A stretch of DNA of 64,000 nucleotides from Paraburkholderia sp. C35 (GTDB taxonomy: Bacteria; Pseudomonadota; Gammaproteobacteria; Burkholderiales; Burkholderiaceae). The stretch covers positions 1 to 64,000 of the forward strand of contig NZ_QBUY01000034.1 in NCBI RefSeq assembly GCF_003121405.1. Reading direction: 5' to 3'. This document shows positions 17,813 to 26,252 of this stretch, in pieces. Below the pieces are notes generated by a model, which made no database searches, was not told where the DNA came from, and was given only the letters and a program-made list of their open reading frames with translations. Every line of letters starts with the position of its first letter. The first letter of the stretch is position 1. Both the position numbers and the translations under genes were made by a program.

Positions 17813-18475
17813 TTAAGCCGCTGCGTGCATGAGTTTTTCCATCATCGCTTCCGACAGCGCGGCTTTTGCCGCGTCACCGTAGAACTCGGTCAACAGCGAT
17901 ACAAGGTCGTTCACGTTGTCGCTGCGCGGACCGTTCGCCTTGATCGCTGCCATCACCGCGATCTGGATCAGGGACGCACGAGGACCGCTCTCGGCGTTCA
18001 CCTCCGTCAACGCCGTGCCGAGCGAATGCAAATGCTGCACGTGTTTTTCGAGGACGATCAGGTTGTGGATCCCGTTGACCACGAGCTTCTTGTCCCGCGC
18101 GTTCGTGCTGGTCACGGTATGGAGGACAAAGATGTAGTTCGCCGTGTTTCCCCCCGCGAGGGCCAGACACGCGAGGTGCATCACCGTTTCACGCCCGTCC
18201 GTCGCATCCACGTGGGCGGTCACCGTTTTGCCGCCCTCACGCAGTGCTTCCAGTGCTGCGTTGCGCTTCGCCTTGGGGACGCACGCCCACGCGAGAACAT
18301 GGTTGTTGTGCGTGTCGATGATCATTTTCACGTTCGTGGTGCCGATGCAAGGTTCCAGCGGGTCCACCACGTGGAGCTTGTGCAACTCCTTAAGCACGCG
18401 CTGCGAGAGCCCGGCGTCCTGCTTTTCCTTCGCGACGTGAAGTTCCTTCATCAACTGCTCACGGGTCTTGATCAT
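17813..18475 (-). CDS. Hypothetical protein, possible degenerate ankyrin
   Basis: A protein of 220 residues. The segment GRETVMHLACLALAGGNTAN resembles one ankyrin repeat (xTxxHLAxxxG), but the remainder is not clearly repetitive. It lies between the two paralogues at 17166 and 18545 in a tight leftward cluster. The ATG at 18475 is the natural start. The function is unknown. Confidence 0.65.
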   Translation of the reverse strand: MIKTREQLMKELHVAKEKQDAGLSQRVLKELHKLHVVDPLEPCIGTTNVKMIIDTHNNHVLAWACVPKAKRNAALEALREGGKTVTAHVDATDGRETVMHLACLALAGGNTANYIFVLHTVTSTNARDKKLVVNGIHNLIVLEKHVQHLHSLGTALTEVNAESGPRASLIQIAVMAAIKANGPRSDNVNDLVSLLTEFYGDAAKAALSEAMMEKLMHAAA

Positions 18476-18544
18476 GGTATGTAGTCCTTATGGATTTGGG
18501 AGGATGCTGGGATAAATGAAAACGAACGGATCAGCGATAAACCA

Positions 18545-19291
18545 TCAACGGGGGACTGGCGGTTGCGTTTGCGTTGCTTGCAGCGCCGCGATCAGGTTTT
18601 GTGCGACGGTGGCGCGCACGGTCTCGTCTTTGATGCCATCGAGCAAACGCGTGACCTTCTCCGTCACGACCTTGCTCGCACGGTCGAGGTTCTGCGCCGC
18701 GATCGCCTTGCGCAGGCGTTCCGCCCAGAGCAGTTCCTTCGAAGTGTTCACCCAATGGGAGAACTGGACGCCTTGGAAGGTCGCGGTGCCGTAATACGAT
18801 TGGATCGCCGGACGGCTTCCCACGCTCGCGCAGTCCAGTGCGATCGACGCCAAGCCGTGCCCGTCGTCGAAGAGGGATGCCAGCATGAGGAGGTCGGCGA
18901 AGTCCGCCGGCGTGTCGAACCACTCGTCGATGCAGTCGAAGCCGTGCCGGTCGACGAGGTCGTTCACCGTCTCGCGCGATGCGACCGGCACGCCAAAGTG
19001 GTCCATCAGCGCGGCGAACACCGGGGGAAGCACCGGTTCGTCATCGTCCGCCTGATCGACATGGACCCCGAGGTCGCTCGCCAGCCGGATCAGACCCTGG
19101 TGAGCGTCGCCCCACGTGCCGTCGGAGATCGCCGTCGTTGCGTAGTTCCCAGCGCCGTCGTCGTCGGACCACGCGATCATCGCTTCGCCATCGCCCAACG
19201 CGGTGACGTCGAACGCGTCGAAAAGCGCGTGGACAACGGGGGTGATGCGGTTCAAAACGAGGGTGCCGGTCGCGTCCGAGCGAAAGTTCAT
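18545..19291 (-). CDS. Hypothetical protein, paralogue of 17166-17798
   Basis: A protein of 248 residues, acidic in its first half. It shares the ITPVV-x-ALF start and the FDDGHGL centre with the 210-residue paralogue, and adds about 40 residues near the front (AMIAWSDDDGAGNYATTAIS). No catalytic motif is recognised. The ATG at 19291 is preceded by AAAGGAG. It is likely the lead gene of the three-gene cluster down to 17166. Confidence 0.68.
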   Translation of the reverse strand: MNFRSDATGTLVLNRITPVVHALFDAFDVTALGDGEAMIAWSDDDGAGNYATTAISDGTWGDAHQGLIRLASDLGVHVDQADDDEPVLPPVFAALMDHFGVPVASRETVNDLVDRHGFDCIDEWFDTPADFADLLMLASLFDDGHGLASIALDCASVGSRPAIQSYYGTATFQGVQFSHWVNTSKELLWAERLRKAIAAQNLDRASKVVTEKVTRLLDGIKDETVRATVAQNLIAALQATQTQPPVPR

Positions 19292-19343
19292 GGTTTTGCT
19301 CCTTTGGGGATGATGGGTATGGTCGTGTCGAGGTGGACGGGGA

Positions 19344-19853
19344 TCACACGCGCAGCGCTGCCTGGCGACCTTCTGCTGCCGCAGCCAGCGACAGGCGGTC
19401 GGTCAGCGCTTCGCCGGTGTGGCGGTTGCGCACCCGCACGTCCAGCGTGCCGTCGGGAGACTTGACCGCGACGATGGTGCGGGACTCGCCGTTGCGCACG
19501 TCCTGCGCGTCGCACGCCGCGAGCAGGACCGTCACCGCGTCACCGTTCTTCTTGTAGCGGGCGATGTCCAAGGCGGTCAGGGTCTCGCCGTTCGGAGCCT
19601 CGAAGCGCGCGCTGAGGTCGGCACCGCAGTCGATCAGGTGCTGCACGATCTCCGGGTTGCCGCATTGTGCTGCCACGATGAGCGCGTCGCACCCGTTGTT
19701 CAGTTGCAGAGCGAGCAAATCGTTGCGCTCACGGGTCACCAGCGTGCGGACCGTCGTGACGTCCCCTGCGACGGTCGCGTCGAGCAGGCTGTTGAAACGG
19801 GTTTCGAGGTCGTCGGTCAGGGTGTCGAGCAGTTGTACGGTCGGTGCGTTCAT
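19344..19853 (-). CDS. Short ankyrin-repeat protein (169 residues)
   Basis: Two or three ankyrin repeats are visible (CDALIVAAQCGNPEIVQHLI and GETLTALDIARYKKNGDAVT). A short beta-rich C-terminal part ends EGRQAALRV. AAGGA precedes the ATG at 19853, and the 39-bp element lies 70 bases upstream. It differs from the effector-like ankyrin proteins in size and in lacking an Arg-rich tail. Confidence 0.75.
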   Translation of the reverse strand: MNAPTVQLLDTLTDDLETRFNSLLDATVAGDVTTVRTLVTRERNDLLALQLNNGCDALIVAAQCGNPEIVQHLIDCGADLSARFEAPNGETLTALDIARYKKNGDAVTVLLAACDAQDVRNGESRTIVAVKSPDGTLDVRVRNRHTGEALTDRLSLAAAAEGRQAALRV

Positions 19854-19914
19854 GGTGGTGTCCTTAGGTGGTTGGTTGCGATGGATGCAGTTTCGGGCAG
19901 GTTGCCGGGGTGCC

Positions 19915-19953
19915 GCGGATCTGGATTTTTCGAGGACCCGAAATCCGGGACAG
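19915..19953 (-). promoter_or_regulatory. 39-bp upstream element, copy 2
   Basis: The plus strand has GGATTT (19923-19928) and AAATCC (19941-19946) arms around a conserved core, followed by GGGACA. Read towards the gene it contains CTGTCC, 17 bases, AAAAAT. Confidence 0.55.
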
Positions 19954-19960
19954 GGGACGG

Positions 19961-20200
19961 TCAGACGGTCACCTGGTGACGCGCGAGGTCGCGCCAGAGC
20001 CCGTCGCTCTTCTTGCCAATGCCGCGGCTGGAACGAGCGTCCGCCCGGTCGCAGCACGCGCTGAACGCGTGAAACGGAACGAGGATCGGAGCCGTGGTGT
20101 TCAGCAGCGCGCCGGCGCGGTGGGCGATGGGAAGCACATTGACGAGCGAGCCGGTGGGGTCGATCGAGTGCTCAGCGGTGGGTTGGTGAAGCGTCGTCAT
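19961..20200 (-). CDS. Small hypothetical protein
   Basis: A protein of 79 residues without recognised motif; its C-terminal third is basic (RADARSSRGIGKKSD). The ATG at 20200 has GGAG seven bases upstream and the 39-bp element 72 bases upstream, which together support it as a real gene. Confidence 0.55.
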   Translation of the reverse strand: MTTLHQPTAEHSIDPTGSLVNVLPIAHRAGALLNTTAPILVPFHAFSACCDRADARSSRGIGKKSDGLWRDLARHQVTV

Positions 20201-20588
20201 GGTGATCTCCGTTCCGTGGTGTGTTGCGATGGAATGGATGATCACGTCGCGAGGCCCCAAGCCGCGGATTCGGATTTTTCGGACGCGCGAAATCCGGGAC
20301 AACGTCCCGGGAAGACGCTGCTGGGTGCCTTGCTGGACGCGGGATGGAGGGAAACGGGGACCCGTGACGTCCCCTAAAGACCCGGGCGGCTAACGCCGCG
20401 GGACGACCCGCTGCCGCCCGTCACGTCCGCGGAAGTGATTTGCACCTGAACGATCGAGGAGCCCGCCGTTCGACGCCGGTGGCGTGCGCGGGCGATCGCC
20501 GGGGAAGCGGAGCGCCCCGGGTGGGGTTGATGAGGTTGGTGGTGGAGGGTTGCGGGGGCGTGCGGAAACGCCGCGCCCCGCCTTGCTG
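20201..20588. other. 388-base gap with regulatory repeats
   Basis: No gene is seen. The gap holds the third 39-bp element (20264-20302), a GC-rich hairpin repeat (20381-20420, GGGCGGCTAACGCCGC type) and a one-mismatch copy of the dispersed palindrome (20434-20446). The minus strand of that copy, CAGGTGCAAATCACT, is identical to the site at 60766-60780. Confidence 0.6.
20264..20302 (-). promoter_or_regulatory. 39-bp upstream element, copy 3
   Basis: Arms are GGATTT (20272-20277) and AAATCC (20290-20295). Towards the gene it reads TTGTCC, 17 bases, AAAAAT. It lies 72 bases upstream of the start at 20200. Confidence 0.55.
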
Positions 20589-22034
20589 TCAATCGACCCG
20601 GACGGTCGATGGCTTCTTGCGTTTCGCCAGCGCCTGCACCCGAAGGTCGTCGGACGGACGCGTGTTCGCGCTCGCCGCGTTTTCTTCTTCGACCAGCCGG
20701 GCGTACGCCGCCCGTTTGGCGTCGATCTCCTCTTCCGTCGGCTCGGTGTCGTAGCCGTTGCGGTCGAGGTAGCCCGCCCATAGGGTGTCGAGCCAAGCGT
20801 TCATGTCGTCGCGGAAGAAGCCAAGTTCGCCAAACGCCTCGAACAGCCGGCGGCGGTCCCGCAACGACACGAAGACGTCGTCTTCAAGCCAACCGGTTTC
20901 GGGATGGTTCCAGGCGTAGTCCCCCGTGCTTTTTGCGCCGGCATGGATCAGCGCCGCCACCGCCAGGACCAGAACGTCGCCGATCATGAAACCGTCGTCC
21001 TCGGGCGGCGTCCCCCGTTCCTGCTCCGTGCGGTCCCGGGCTTCGCGGGTGGGTTCCTCCGTCTGGGCCTGCACCTGCGCTGCGTACGCCGCCCGGCTCG
21101 CACCCGGAGCGTCCGGTCCCTTGATCGCCGGTTTTGGTTTTGGACCGGCTTTGCCCGTCGGTGCCGGTGCGGTTTGCGCGGATTCCTTGGGCTTCTCCTT
21201 CTCCGCGGGTGCGATCTTCGGGAAATCGACGCTGTAGCCTGCCTGGATGGCGTGCCGCCATTGCTGCGGGGTGTATTCCGACATGATCCGCGCACCGATC
21301 CGAAGGCTCGCGCTCATCGCTTCGTCGATCACACGCCAGTCCGCCGCCGACCGCTGATGGGCAGGTTTGTCCGCAAGCGCCCGGGGAACCGCCGGACGCC
21401 CGTCCGGATCCGGGTGTTCGCCCACCGGTAGGACGTCGAGTTCCAGGAGGTCCGCCGTGCGCCGGTGCGCATCGGTCGGACCTTCGCGGTAATGCAAGAT
21501 CGGGAGCCAGCAGTCGTCCACCGTGAGCACACCGCCCATCAGCGCCCAGATGGGGACGCCATGCGGGCCAACGTCGTAGAACGCTCGCGCCCCCGGGATC
21601 CACCCGTCCATTTTGAACACGGTCGCCGGGTCGAGCTTGCCGACCGTCCCGCGTTCGTACTTGTGCCACGCCGTGCCCGCCTGGCCGTCCAGCAGCCCGT
21701 TCATGGCGTCGCGCGACACCTGCAGCCGTTCGCCCTTCGATGCCTTCCCGCCGGGCAGGTCCCGTGCCAACGTCTCGTCCGCGTCGCCCGTGTCGTTGAT
21801 CAGCGGGTTCTTCACCCGTTTCACCAGATAGGCCCGGAGCGCTTCCAAGGTCTTGCCCTCCGGGAGCACCAGCCGGCTCGTCCCGTTGAGCGCGTCTTCG
21901 GCTTCGAAGCGGCACCACCTCGCCCACGCCTGCGTGCGCGGGACGTGCCACGCCAGTTTCGCATTCCCGTGCGGCTTCTTAGGTGCTTTTGCTCCTGCTG
22001 CCCCGTCCACCGTCTTGCCTGCCTTCGTCACCAT
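20589..22034 (-). CDS. Large hypothetical plasmid protein
   Basis: A protein of 481 residues. It has a Lys/Ala-rich basic N-terminus (KTVDGAAGAKAPKKPHGNAK), a globular part to about residue 290, and a Pro/Lys/Ala linker (about 290-360). A C-terminal helical region follows and ends in a basic KRKKPSTVRVD. No catalytic motif is recognised. The start at 22034 (ATG after an AGCAGG-type site) is uncertain; a GTG follows at once. It is divergent from the methyltransferase gene. Confidence 0.65.
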   Translation of the reverse strand: MVTKAGKTVDGAAGAKAPKKPHGNAKLAWHVPRTQAWARWCRFEAEDALNGTSRLVLPEGKTLEALRAYLVKRVKNPLINDTGDADETLARDLPGGKASKGERLQVSRDAMNGLLDGQAGTAWHKYERGTVGKLDPATVFKMDGWIPGARAFYDVGPHGVPIWALMGGVLTVDDCWLPILHYREGPTDAHRRTADLLELDVLPVGEHPDPDGRPAVPRALADKPAHQRSAADWRVIDEAMSASLRIGARIMSEYTPQQWRHAIQAGYSVDFPKIAPAEKEKPKESAQTAPAPTGKAGPKPKPAIKGPDAPGASRAAYAAQVQAQTEEPTREARDRTEQERGTPPEDDGFMIGDVLVLAVAALIHAGAKSTGDYAWNHPETGWLEDDVFVSLRDRRRLFEAFGELGFFRDDMNAWLDTLWAGYLDRNGYDTEPTEEEIDAKRAAYARLVEEENAASANTRPSDDLRVQALAKRKKPSTVRVD

Positions 22035-22116
22035 CCTGCTCGCCCCGGTCCGATTGTGATTCGTCCGATTGTAAGCCGGCCTGCTGCCCCGGGTGCCGTT
22101 TCCGCCTGCCAGCGGG

Positions 22117-22155
22117 TTGGCCTGGATTTCGCCTCTCCGAAAAATCCACGTCCGC
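22117..22155 (+). promoter_or_regulatory. 39-bp upstream element, copy 4, facing the methyltransferase gene
   Basis: This is the inverted orientation of copies 1-3 and so points at the rightward gene. It reads TTGGCC, 17 bases, AAAAAT, with arms GGATTT (22124-22129) and AAATCC (22142-22147) ending 66 bases before the ATG at 22213. Confidence 0.55.
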
Positions 22156-22212
22156 GAGCGGGAGGGGTGTGCCATTTAAATGGGGGTCCGCGCAACTTCT
22201 ACGACGGACGCC

Positions 22213-24657
22213 ATGACCACCACCGCACGCAGCCTCGACCAGTTCTACACCTCCCCGGCGGTCGCTCACTCCCTCTACCAAACGCTGTTGACCCGTCTCG
22301 GACGCAAGGCGAAGGGTCTGCGTTTCGTCGAGCCGTCCGCCGGCGCCGGTGCGTTCTTCGAGCAGTTCCCCGCCGGGTCGATCGGTCTGGACCTCGACCC
22401 GCGTTGCGATGGGGTTGAGCAAGCGGACTTCTTCGACTGGACGCCAGAGGAGCCGGCCGCGCCGATGGCGTTCGTCGGGAACCCGCCGTTCGGAAAGAAC
22501 GCGTCGCTCGCCGTGCGGTTCTTCAACCGTGCCGCGTCGTTCCCGGGAACCTCCTTCATCGCGTTCGTGGTGCCCCGCTCGTTCGAAAAGGCGTCGGTCC
22601 AACGTCGCCTCGACCGTGGATTCCGTCTCGTTCACCAGGAGATCCTGCCGGAGAGCGCGTTCGTTCACGAGGGCGAGCCGTACGACGTGCCCTGCACGTT
22701 CATGCTGTGGGAGCGCAGCGCGGTCCACGCCAGCGAACCGGTGCCGGTGGTGCGCACGCACCCGGATTTCGTCCTGCTCTCCGACGCCGAGCGGTTGAGC
22801 GCGGACTTCGCCGTCCAGCGTGTGGGGTCCGCCGCCGGCGCGGTCAAGGACATGTTCGGTCGCGTCCCGACGGGCTCGCACTACTTCGTGCGTGCCACCG
22901 ACCGCTTCGAGAAGAAGCTCGTGCGCGAGCGCTTCGAGCGTCTGGAGTCGGACGGTGCGTGGGAGGTCGTGAAGCGCCGCACCGCCGGAAACCCGTCGAT
23001 CGCCCAGGACGAACTGGTCGCGGGCTACGCGGGAACGCTGTCCAAGCCGTTGCCCACGGTGTTCGAGCAAGCGCACCGTCTGCACGACGACAGCGGTCTG
23101 TCCGACGAGGCCCGCCGCACCGGGGGCGTTGTCTACACGCCGAGCGCGCTCGCCCGCTCGATGGTGCGCATGGCCCGCCTCGAGCCGACGGACCGTGTTT
23201 TGGAACCATCGGTGGGGAGGGGCGTGTTCCTGTGGGCGATCGTTCAGCATTGGGTGCATGAGCGCGGCTGGTCGTACGAGCAGACCGCGACGTGGGCTGA
23301 AAAGCATTTGTTCGCTCAAGATGTGTGCGAGAAAGCGATCGACGACCTCGCCAACCTGTGGACGTCGTACTTTGCCGAGCACGGGGTGGTGTCGGACCTG
23401 CGTCCGAACCTGCGGGTGGGCGATGCCCTCTTCGCCGGCTGGTCGCGCGAACGCTTTTCGATTTCGATCGGGAACCCCCCCTACGTCCGCACGACTGCGC
23501 TCGAGCCGGACTACCGTGACCGCCTGCGCGAAGCGTTCCCGATCGCCTGCGGGGCCGGCAACTTCGACCTGTATTTTGGGTTCATGGAGCAAGCCACCCG
23601 CCAGAGCGATCGCTCTGTGCTTGTCGTGCCCACCACGTGGATGAGCAACCGTTGCGCCGACGCGCTGCGCGCTCACCTCCGCCCTCGGGTGCGTGCTGTC
23701 GTGGATTTCGGCATGCGCCTCGTGTTCGGGACGAAAGCCGCCACCTACACGTCCATCGTTGTGACGGGTCCGGAAACCCATGCCCCGCTGCTCCATCGCA
23801 CCAACCTCCCGGAAGAAGGCACGCCGTGGGAGGTGTTCTTCCGCGACGACAACGGTCCGCTCGATGACACGGGCTGGTATTTTGGGGAGGACCGCGATCT
23901 GGACGGTCTGTTGCGCGGTGCGGTGGACGGTCCGACCTTGAACGACATCGCGATCGTCCACTCCGGCGTGAACACGAGCGCGGACGGAGCCTTCCTGGTC
24001 GAAGGCGGTCAGGTGGTCGGGGAGCGGGTGCACGCGGTCGATCCGCTCACGGGTCAGGGTGTGCGCCTGCCGCTCGCCATGACGCCTCGGTTCCTGAAGC
24101 TCAACCGTCTGCACAACCGGTCGAAGCTCGACGCGAGCACCGACCGGATGATCGCCCCGTACGACGCGGCGTGGCGTCTCGTGCCGGAGAACCGTCTCGG
24201 TGCGGACGCGCTGAAGTGGTTGAGCGCCCGCCGTGACCGGCTGGACGCGCGCGGAACGAAGGGAATCGAGGACTGGTATGCCTTTGGTCGCCGTGCCGGG
24301 ATGCTGACGCTCGACCCGGACCTGCCGGTGCTGCTCGTGACCTGCTGGCCGTGCGAAGCGATGAAGCCGATTCGCATCACCCCGCGTGAGATCTCGCCGG
24401 ACGGGCGCTTCCTGTTCGTGGGAGGTTTCGTGGTTCAGCCGCGCGACCCGGCGGACATCGACCGCGTGCAGCGCGTGCTGGAAAGCGAGAGCACGTGGCG
24501 GGCGATCTTTCGCTACGGTCGTGCGAAGAAGAGCACGCGCCCGTACCACACCTACACCGCCGCCCTGCTGCGCATCGTGCCGATGGGGAATGCCGGAACG
24601 GTGGAGCGCGATGCGATGGCGGTCGAGGCGGTGGCGCCGGAGACCGTCAACGTCTGA
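22213..24657 (+). CDS. Tandem two-domain DNA adenine methyltransferase
   Basis: A protein of 814 residues with two complete-looking N6-adenine methyltransferase cores in one chain. The first has DQFYTSP near the N-terminus, motif I EPSAGAGAF (40-48) and motif IV NPPF (90-93). The second has VVYTPSALA, motif I EPSVGRGVF (331-339) and motif IV NPPY (421-424), followed by a long C-terminal region that probably recognises DNA, as in Eco57I/TaqI-type enzymes. No nuclease motif was found, so it may be an orphan or anti-restriction methylase. ATG 22213 is preferred; an in-frame ATG at 22180 lacks a ribosome site. Confidence 0.85.
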   Translation: MTTTARSLDQFYTSPAVAHSLYQTLLTRLGRKAKGLRFVEPSAGAGAFFEQFPAGSIGLDLDPRCDGVEQADFFDWTPEEPAAPMAFVGNPPFGKNASLAVRFFNRAASFPGTSFIAFVVPRSFEKASVQRRLDRGFRLVHQEILPESAFVHEGEPYDVPCTFMLWERSAVHASEPVPVVRTHPDFVLLSDAERLSADFAVQRVGSAAGAVKDMFGRVPTGSHYFVRATDRFEKKLVRERFERLESDGAWEVVKRRTAGNPSIAQDELVAGYAGTLSKPLPTVFEQAHRLHDDSGLSDEARRTGGVVYTPSALARSMVRMARLEPTDRVLEPSVGRGVFLWAIVQHWVHERGWSYEQTATWAEKHLFAQDVCEKAIDDLANLWTSYFAEHGVVSDLRPNLRVGDALFAGWSRERFSISIGNPPYVRTTALEPDYRDRLREAFPIACGAGNFDLYFGFMEQATRQSDRSVLVVPTTWMSNRCADALRAHLRPRVRAVVDFGMRLVFGTKAATYTSIVVTGPETHAPLLHRTNLPEEGTPWEVFFRDDNGPLDDTGWYFGEDRDLDGLLRGAVDGPTLNDIAIVHSGVNTSADGAFLVEGGQVVGERVHAVDPLTGQGVRLPLAMTPRFLKLNRLHNRSKLDASTDRMIAPYDAAWRLVPENRLGADALKWLSARRDRLDARGTKGIEDWYAFGRRAGMLTLDPDLPVLLVTCWPCEAMKPIRITPREISPDGRFLFVGGFVVQPRDPADIDRVQRVLESESTWRAIFRYGRAKKSTRPYHTYTAALLRIVPMGNAGTVERDAMAVEAVAPETVNV

Positions 24658-24940
24658 CCGGGAGCCGGGGGTGATGGCGCGAAGCGGGTCGCCCGAAGCC
24701 TCCGCAGGAGGGGTTTGCATGGGAATGGGATCACCCCGTGAACCGCGCAAACCCCAAACCCACTGGGGCGCAAGCGCCCAGGACACTGCTGCTGACGCCC
24801 GTTTCCTCGCGGGAGGAACGTCCCGCCGGTTGCGGTCGTGCCTCGGTTTCCGCTGTTCATTGCATCGTGTAAGAATGCTCCTCGCAACGGGACCGGCTCG
24901 TCCGTCCCGATAACACCATCAACGAATGCGAGGGGTACCA

Positions 24941-24997
24941 GTGAGCAACGGGAACACTACGACGCCGGCCTGGCAAACGGTGGCGCTCCATGGCTGA
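24941..24997 (+). CDS. 18-residue leader peptide overlapping the next gene
   Basis: A GTG start with GAGGGG upstream opens an 18-codon frame whose TGA stop lies within the first codons of the gene at 24990 (8-base overlap). This layout suggests translational coupling. The peptide itself shows no motif. The gap 24658-24940 before it holds a GC-rich hairpin (24765-24779) and no gene. Confidence 0.45.
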   Translation: MSNGNTTTPAWQTVALHG

Positions 24998-25652
24998 TCC
25001 AACCACCGTCGCCGCTGTCGCGGCCGATCCATACGGGACCATCAAACTCATCGCCGCTATCGCCTCGCCCATGGTGTCCGCGATCGCGATCGGGGTGTCC
25101 GGCTTCATCGCGTGGACCGCCATCAAGACGCCGCAGAAGGATCGGGAGAGCAAGAATCACCTCGACCAGGCGATCCTGTCGATGCAGCGCGCGCACGCGG
25201 CGCTGACCAACGATGGTCGAAATCCGCATGCCGAACCGGATCGAGCAAACTGGCTGACGGCCGCGCGCCACATCGAAACTTACAAGAAGCTCAAGCGCGG
25301 GGTGACCGAACCGTCGCACAAGGTGATGTGCGAGGACCACGAGGAATACTGGCGTCATCGCGTATCCGATGCGGTTCAGATGTACGCCCTTCGCCCGAAG
25401 GGTTGGTACGAGGAGGACCGCGCCAACGGCCGCAACGGGTTGTACCCAGCGTCGCTGGTCATCGTGTACGGATTCGCGTCGTGGCCTGACGACAAGAAAG
25501 ATCCGATCGACGAGGCAGACCTCGCCGCCATCGCGGAGGCCCACGACGTCCGCAAGGGCAACCATGGGTTGAGGGATTACCTCGAACGGTTCCCGGAGAA
25601 CGCGATCCTGGACGAGGCGGACGCCAAGCGACCACCCCGCGCACGGGGTTAG
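24990..25652 (+). CDS. Membrane-anchored hypothetical protein
   Basis: A protein of 220 residues with one predicted membrane segment (about residues 17-45, LIAAIASPMVSAIAIGVSGF) and a soluble domain with conserved-looking CEDHEEYWRHR and LYPASLVIVYGFASWPDD. The family is not recognised. The ATG at 24990 overlaps the stop of the short leader frame. It precedes the SOS-controlled umuDC genes but has no LexA site of its own. Confidence 0.65.
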   Translation: MADPTTVAAVAADPYGTIKLIAAIASPMVSAIAIGVSGFIAWTAIKTPQKDRESKNHLDQAILSMQRAHAALTNDGRNPHAEPDRANWLTAARHIETYKKLKRGVTEPSHKVMCEDHEEYWRHRVSDAVQMYALRPKGWYEEDRANGRNGLYPASLVIVYGFASWPDDKKDPIDEADLAAIAEAHDVRKGNHGLRDYLERFPENAILDEADAKRPPRARG

Positions 25653-25750
25653 CGCCGCATCGGGCGTGAGCTACGGAAAGGTTCTCCGATGGAGCCCCAT
25701 TACTGATTGCTTCCGCACGGTCCTTGGCTGTGCGCGTGGTGGACTGCTAG

Positions 25751-25768
25751 ACTGTATATCCATACAGT
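25751..25768. promoter_or_regulatory. LexA (SOS) box upstream of umuD
   Basis: ACTGTATATCCATACAGT contains CTGT-N8-ACAG and is near-perfect against the proteobacterial SOS consensus. It lies 17 bases upstream of the umuD ATG, as expected for LexA repression that is relieved by DNA damage. Confidence 0.92.
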
Positions 25769-25784
25769 ATTCTTGCTCTGCCCC

Positions 25785-26252
25785 ATGAACACCGTCGTCG
25801 TCCCTTCCGTCCCCGTCCCGCTCACGGACGATCCGGCCGCTTTGCTGCTCGCGGAGGCGTTGGACCGCCTGCCCGCCGGGTTCCCGAGCCCTGCTCAGGA
25901 TCACACGCAACGTCCGATCGAACTGAACGAACTGCTCGTGCCCCGCCCGCTGAGCACGTTCCTGTTCACCGTGGCCGGTGACAGCATGACCGGTGCCGGG
26001 ATTTTCGACGGGGACAAGCTCGTGGTCGATCGATCGCTCGAACCGAAGCACGGGTACATCGTCGTCGCCTGCGTCGATGGGGACTTCACGTGCAAGCGCC
26101 TCTACAAGCGCGCCGGTGTCGTGAAACTGGTCGCCGCCAACCCCGCCTACCCGCCCATCACCTTCGGGGATGGTCAGGAAATGACGGTGTGGGGCGTGGT
26201 CACCTGGAACCTTCGACAGGTGCTGCCCACCCGCATGCCGGGGTCGTCGTGA
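25785..26252 (+). CDS. umuD: UmuD-like SOS mutagenesis protein
   Basis: A protein of 155 residues of the LexA/UmuD S24 peptidase family. The self-cleavage site Ala31-Gly32, nucleophile Ser67 (VAGDSMTGAGIFDGD) and Lys104 (DFTCKRLY) are all present. RecA-stimulated self-cleavage gives UmuD', which activates polymerase V with UmuC. The ATG at 25785 was chosen because it follows the LexA box and gives the normal family length. It overlaps umuC by four bases. Confidence 0.93.
   Translation: MNTVVVPSVPVPLTDDPAALLLAEALDRLPAGFPSPAQDHTQRPIELNELLVPRPLSTFLFTVAGDSMTGAGIFDGDKLVVDRSLEPKHGYIVVACVDGDFTCKRLYKRAGVVKLVAANPAYPPITFGDGQEMTVWGVVTWNLRQVLPTRMPGSS

Noticed and set aside
21979..24786. Long minus-strand open frame opposite the methyltransferase
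   Set aside because: The plus strand encodes two intact methyltransferase cores, and the minus frame has no motif and is Arg/His-rich text.
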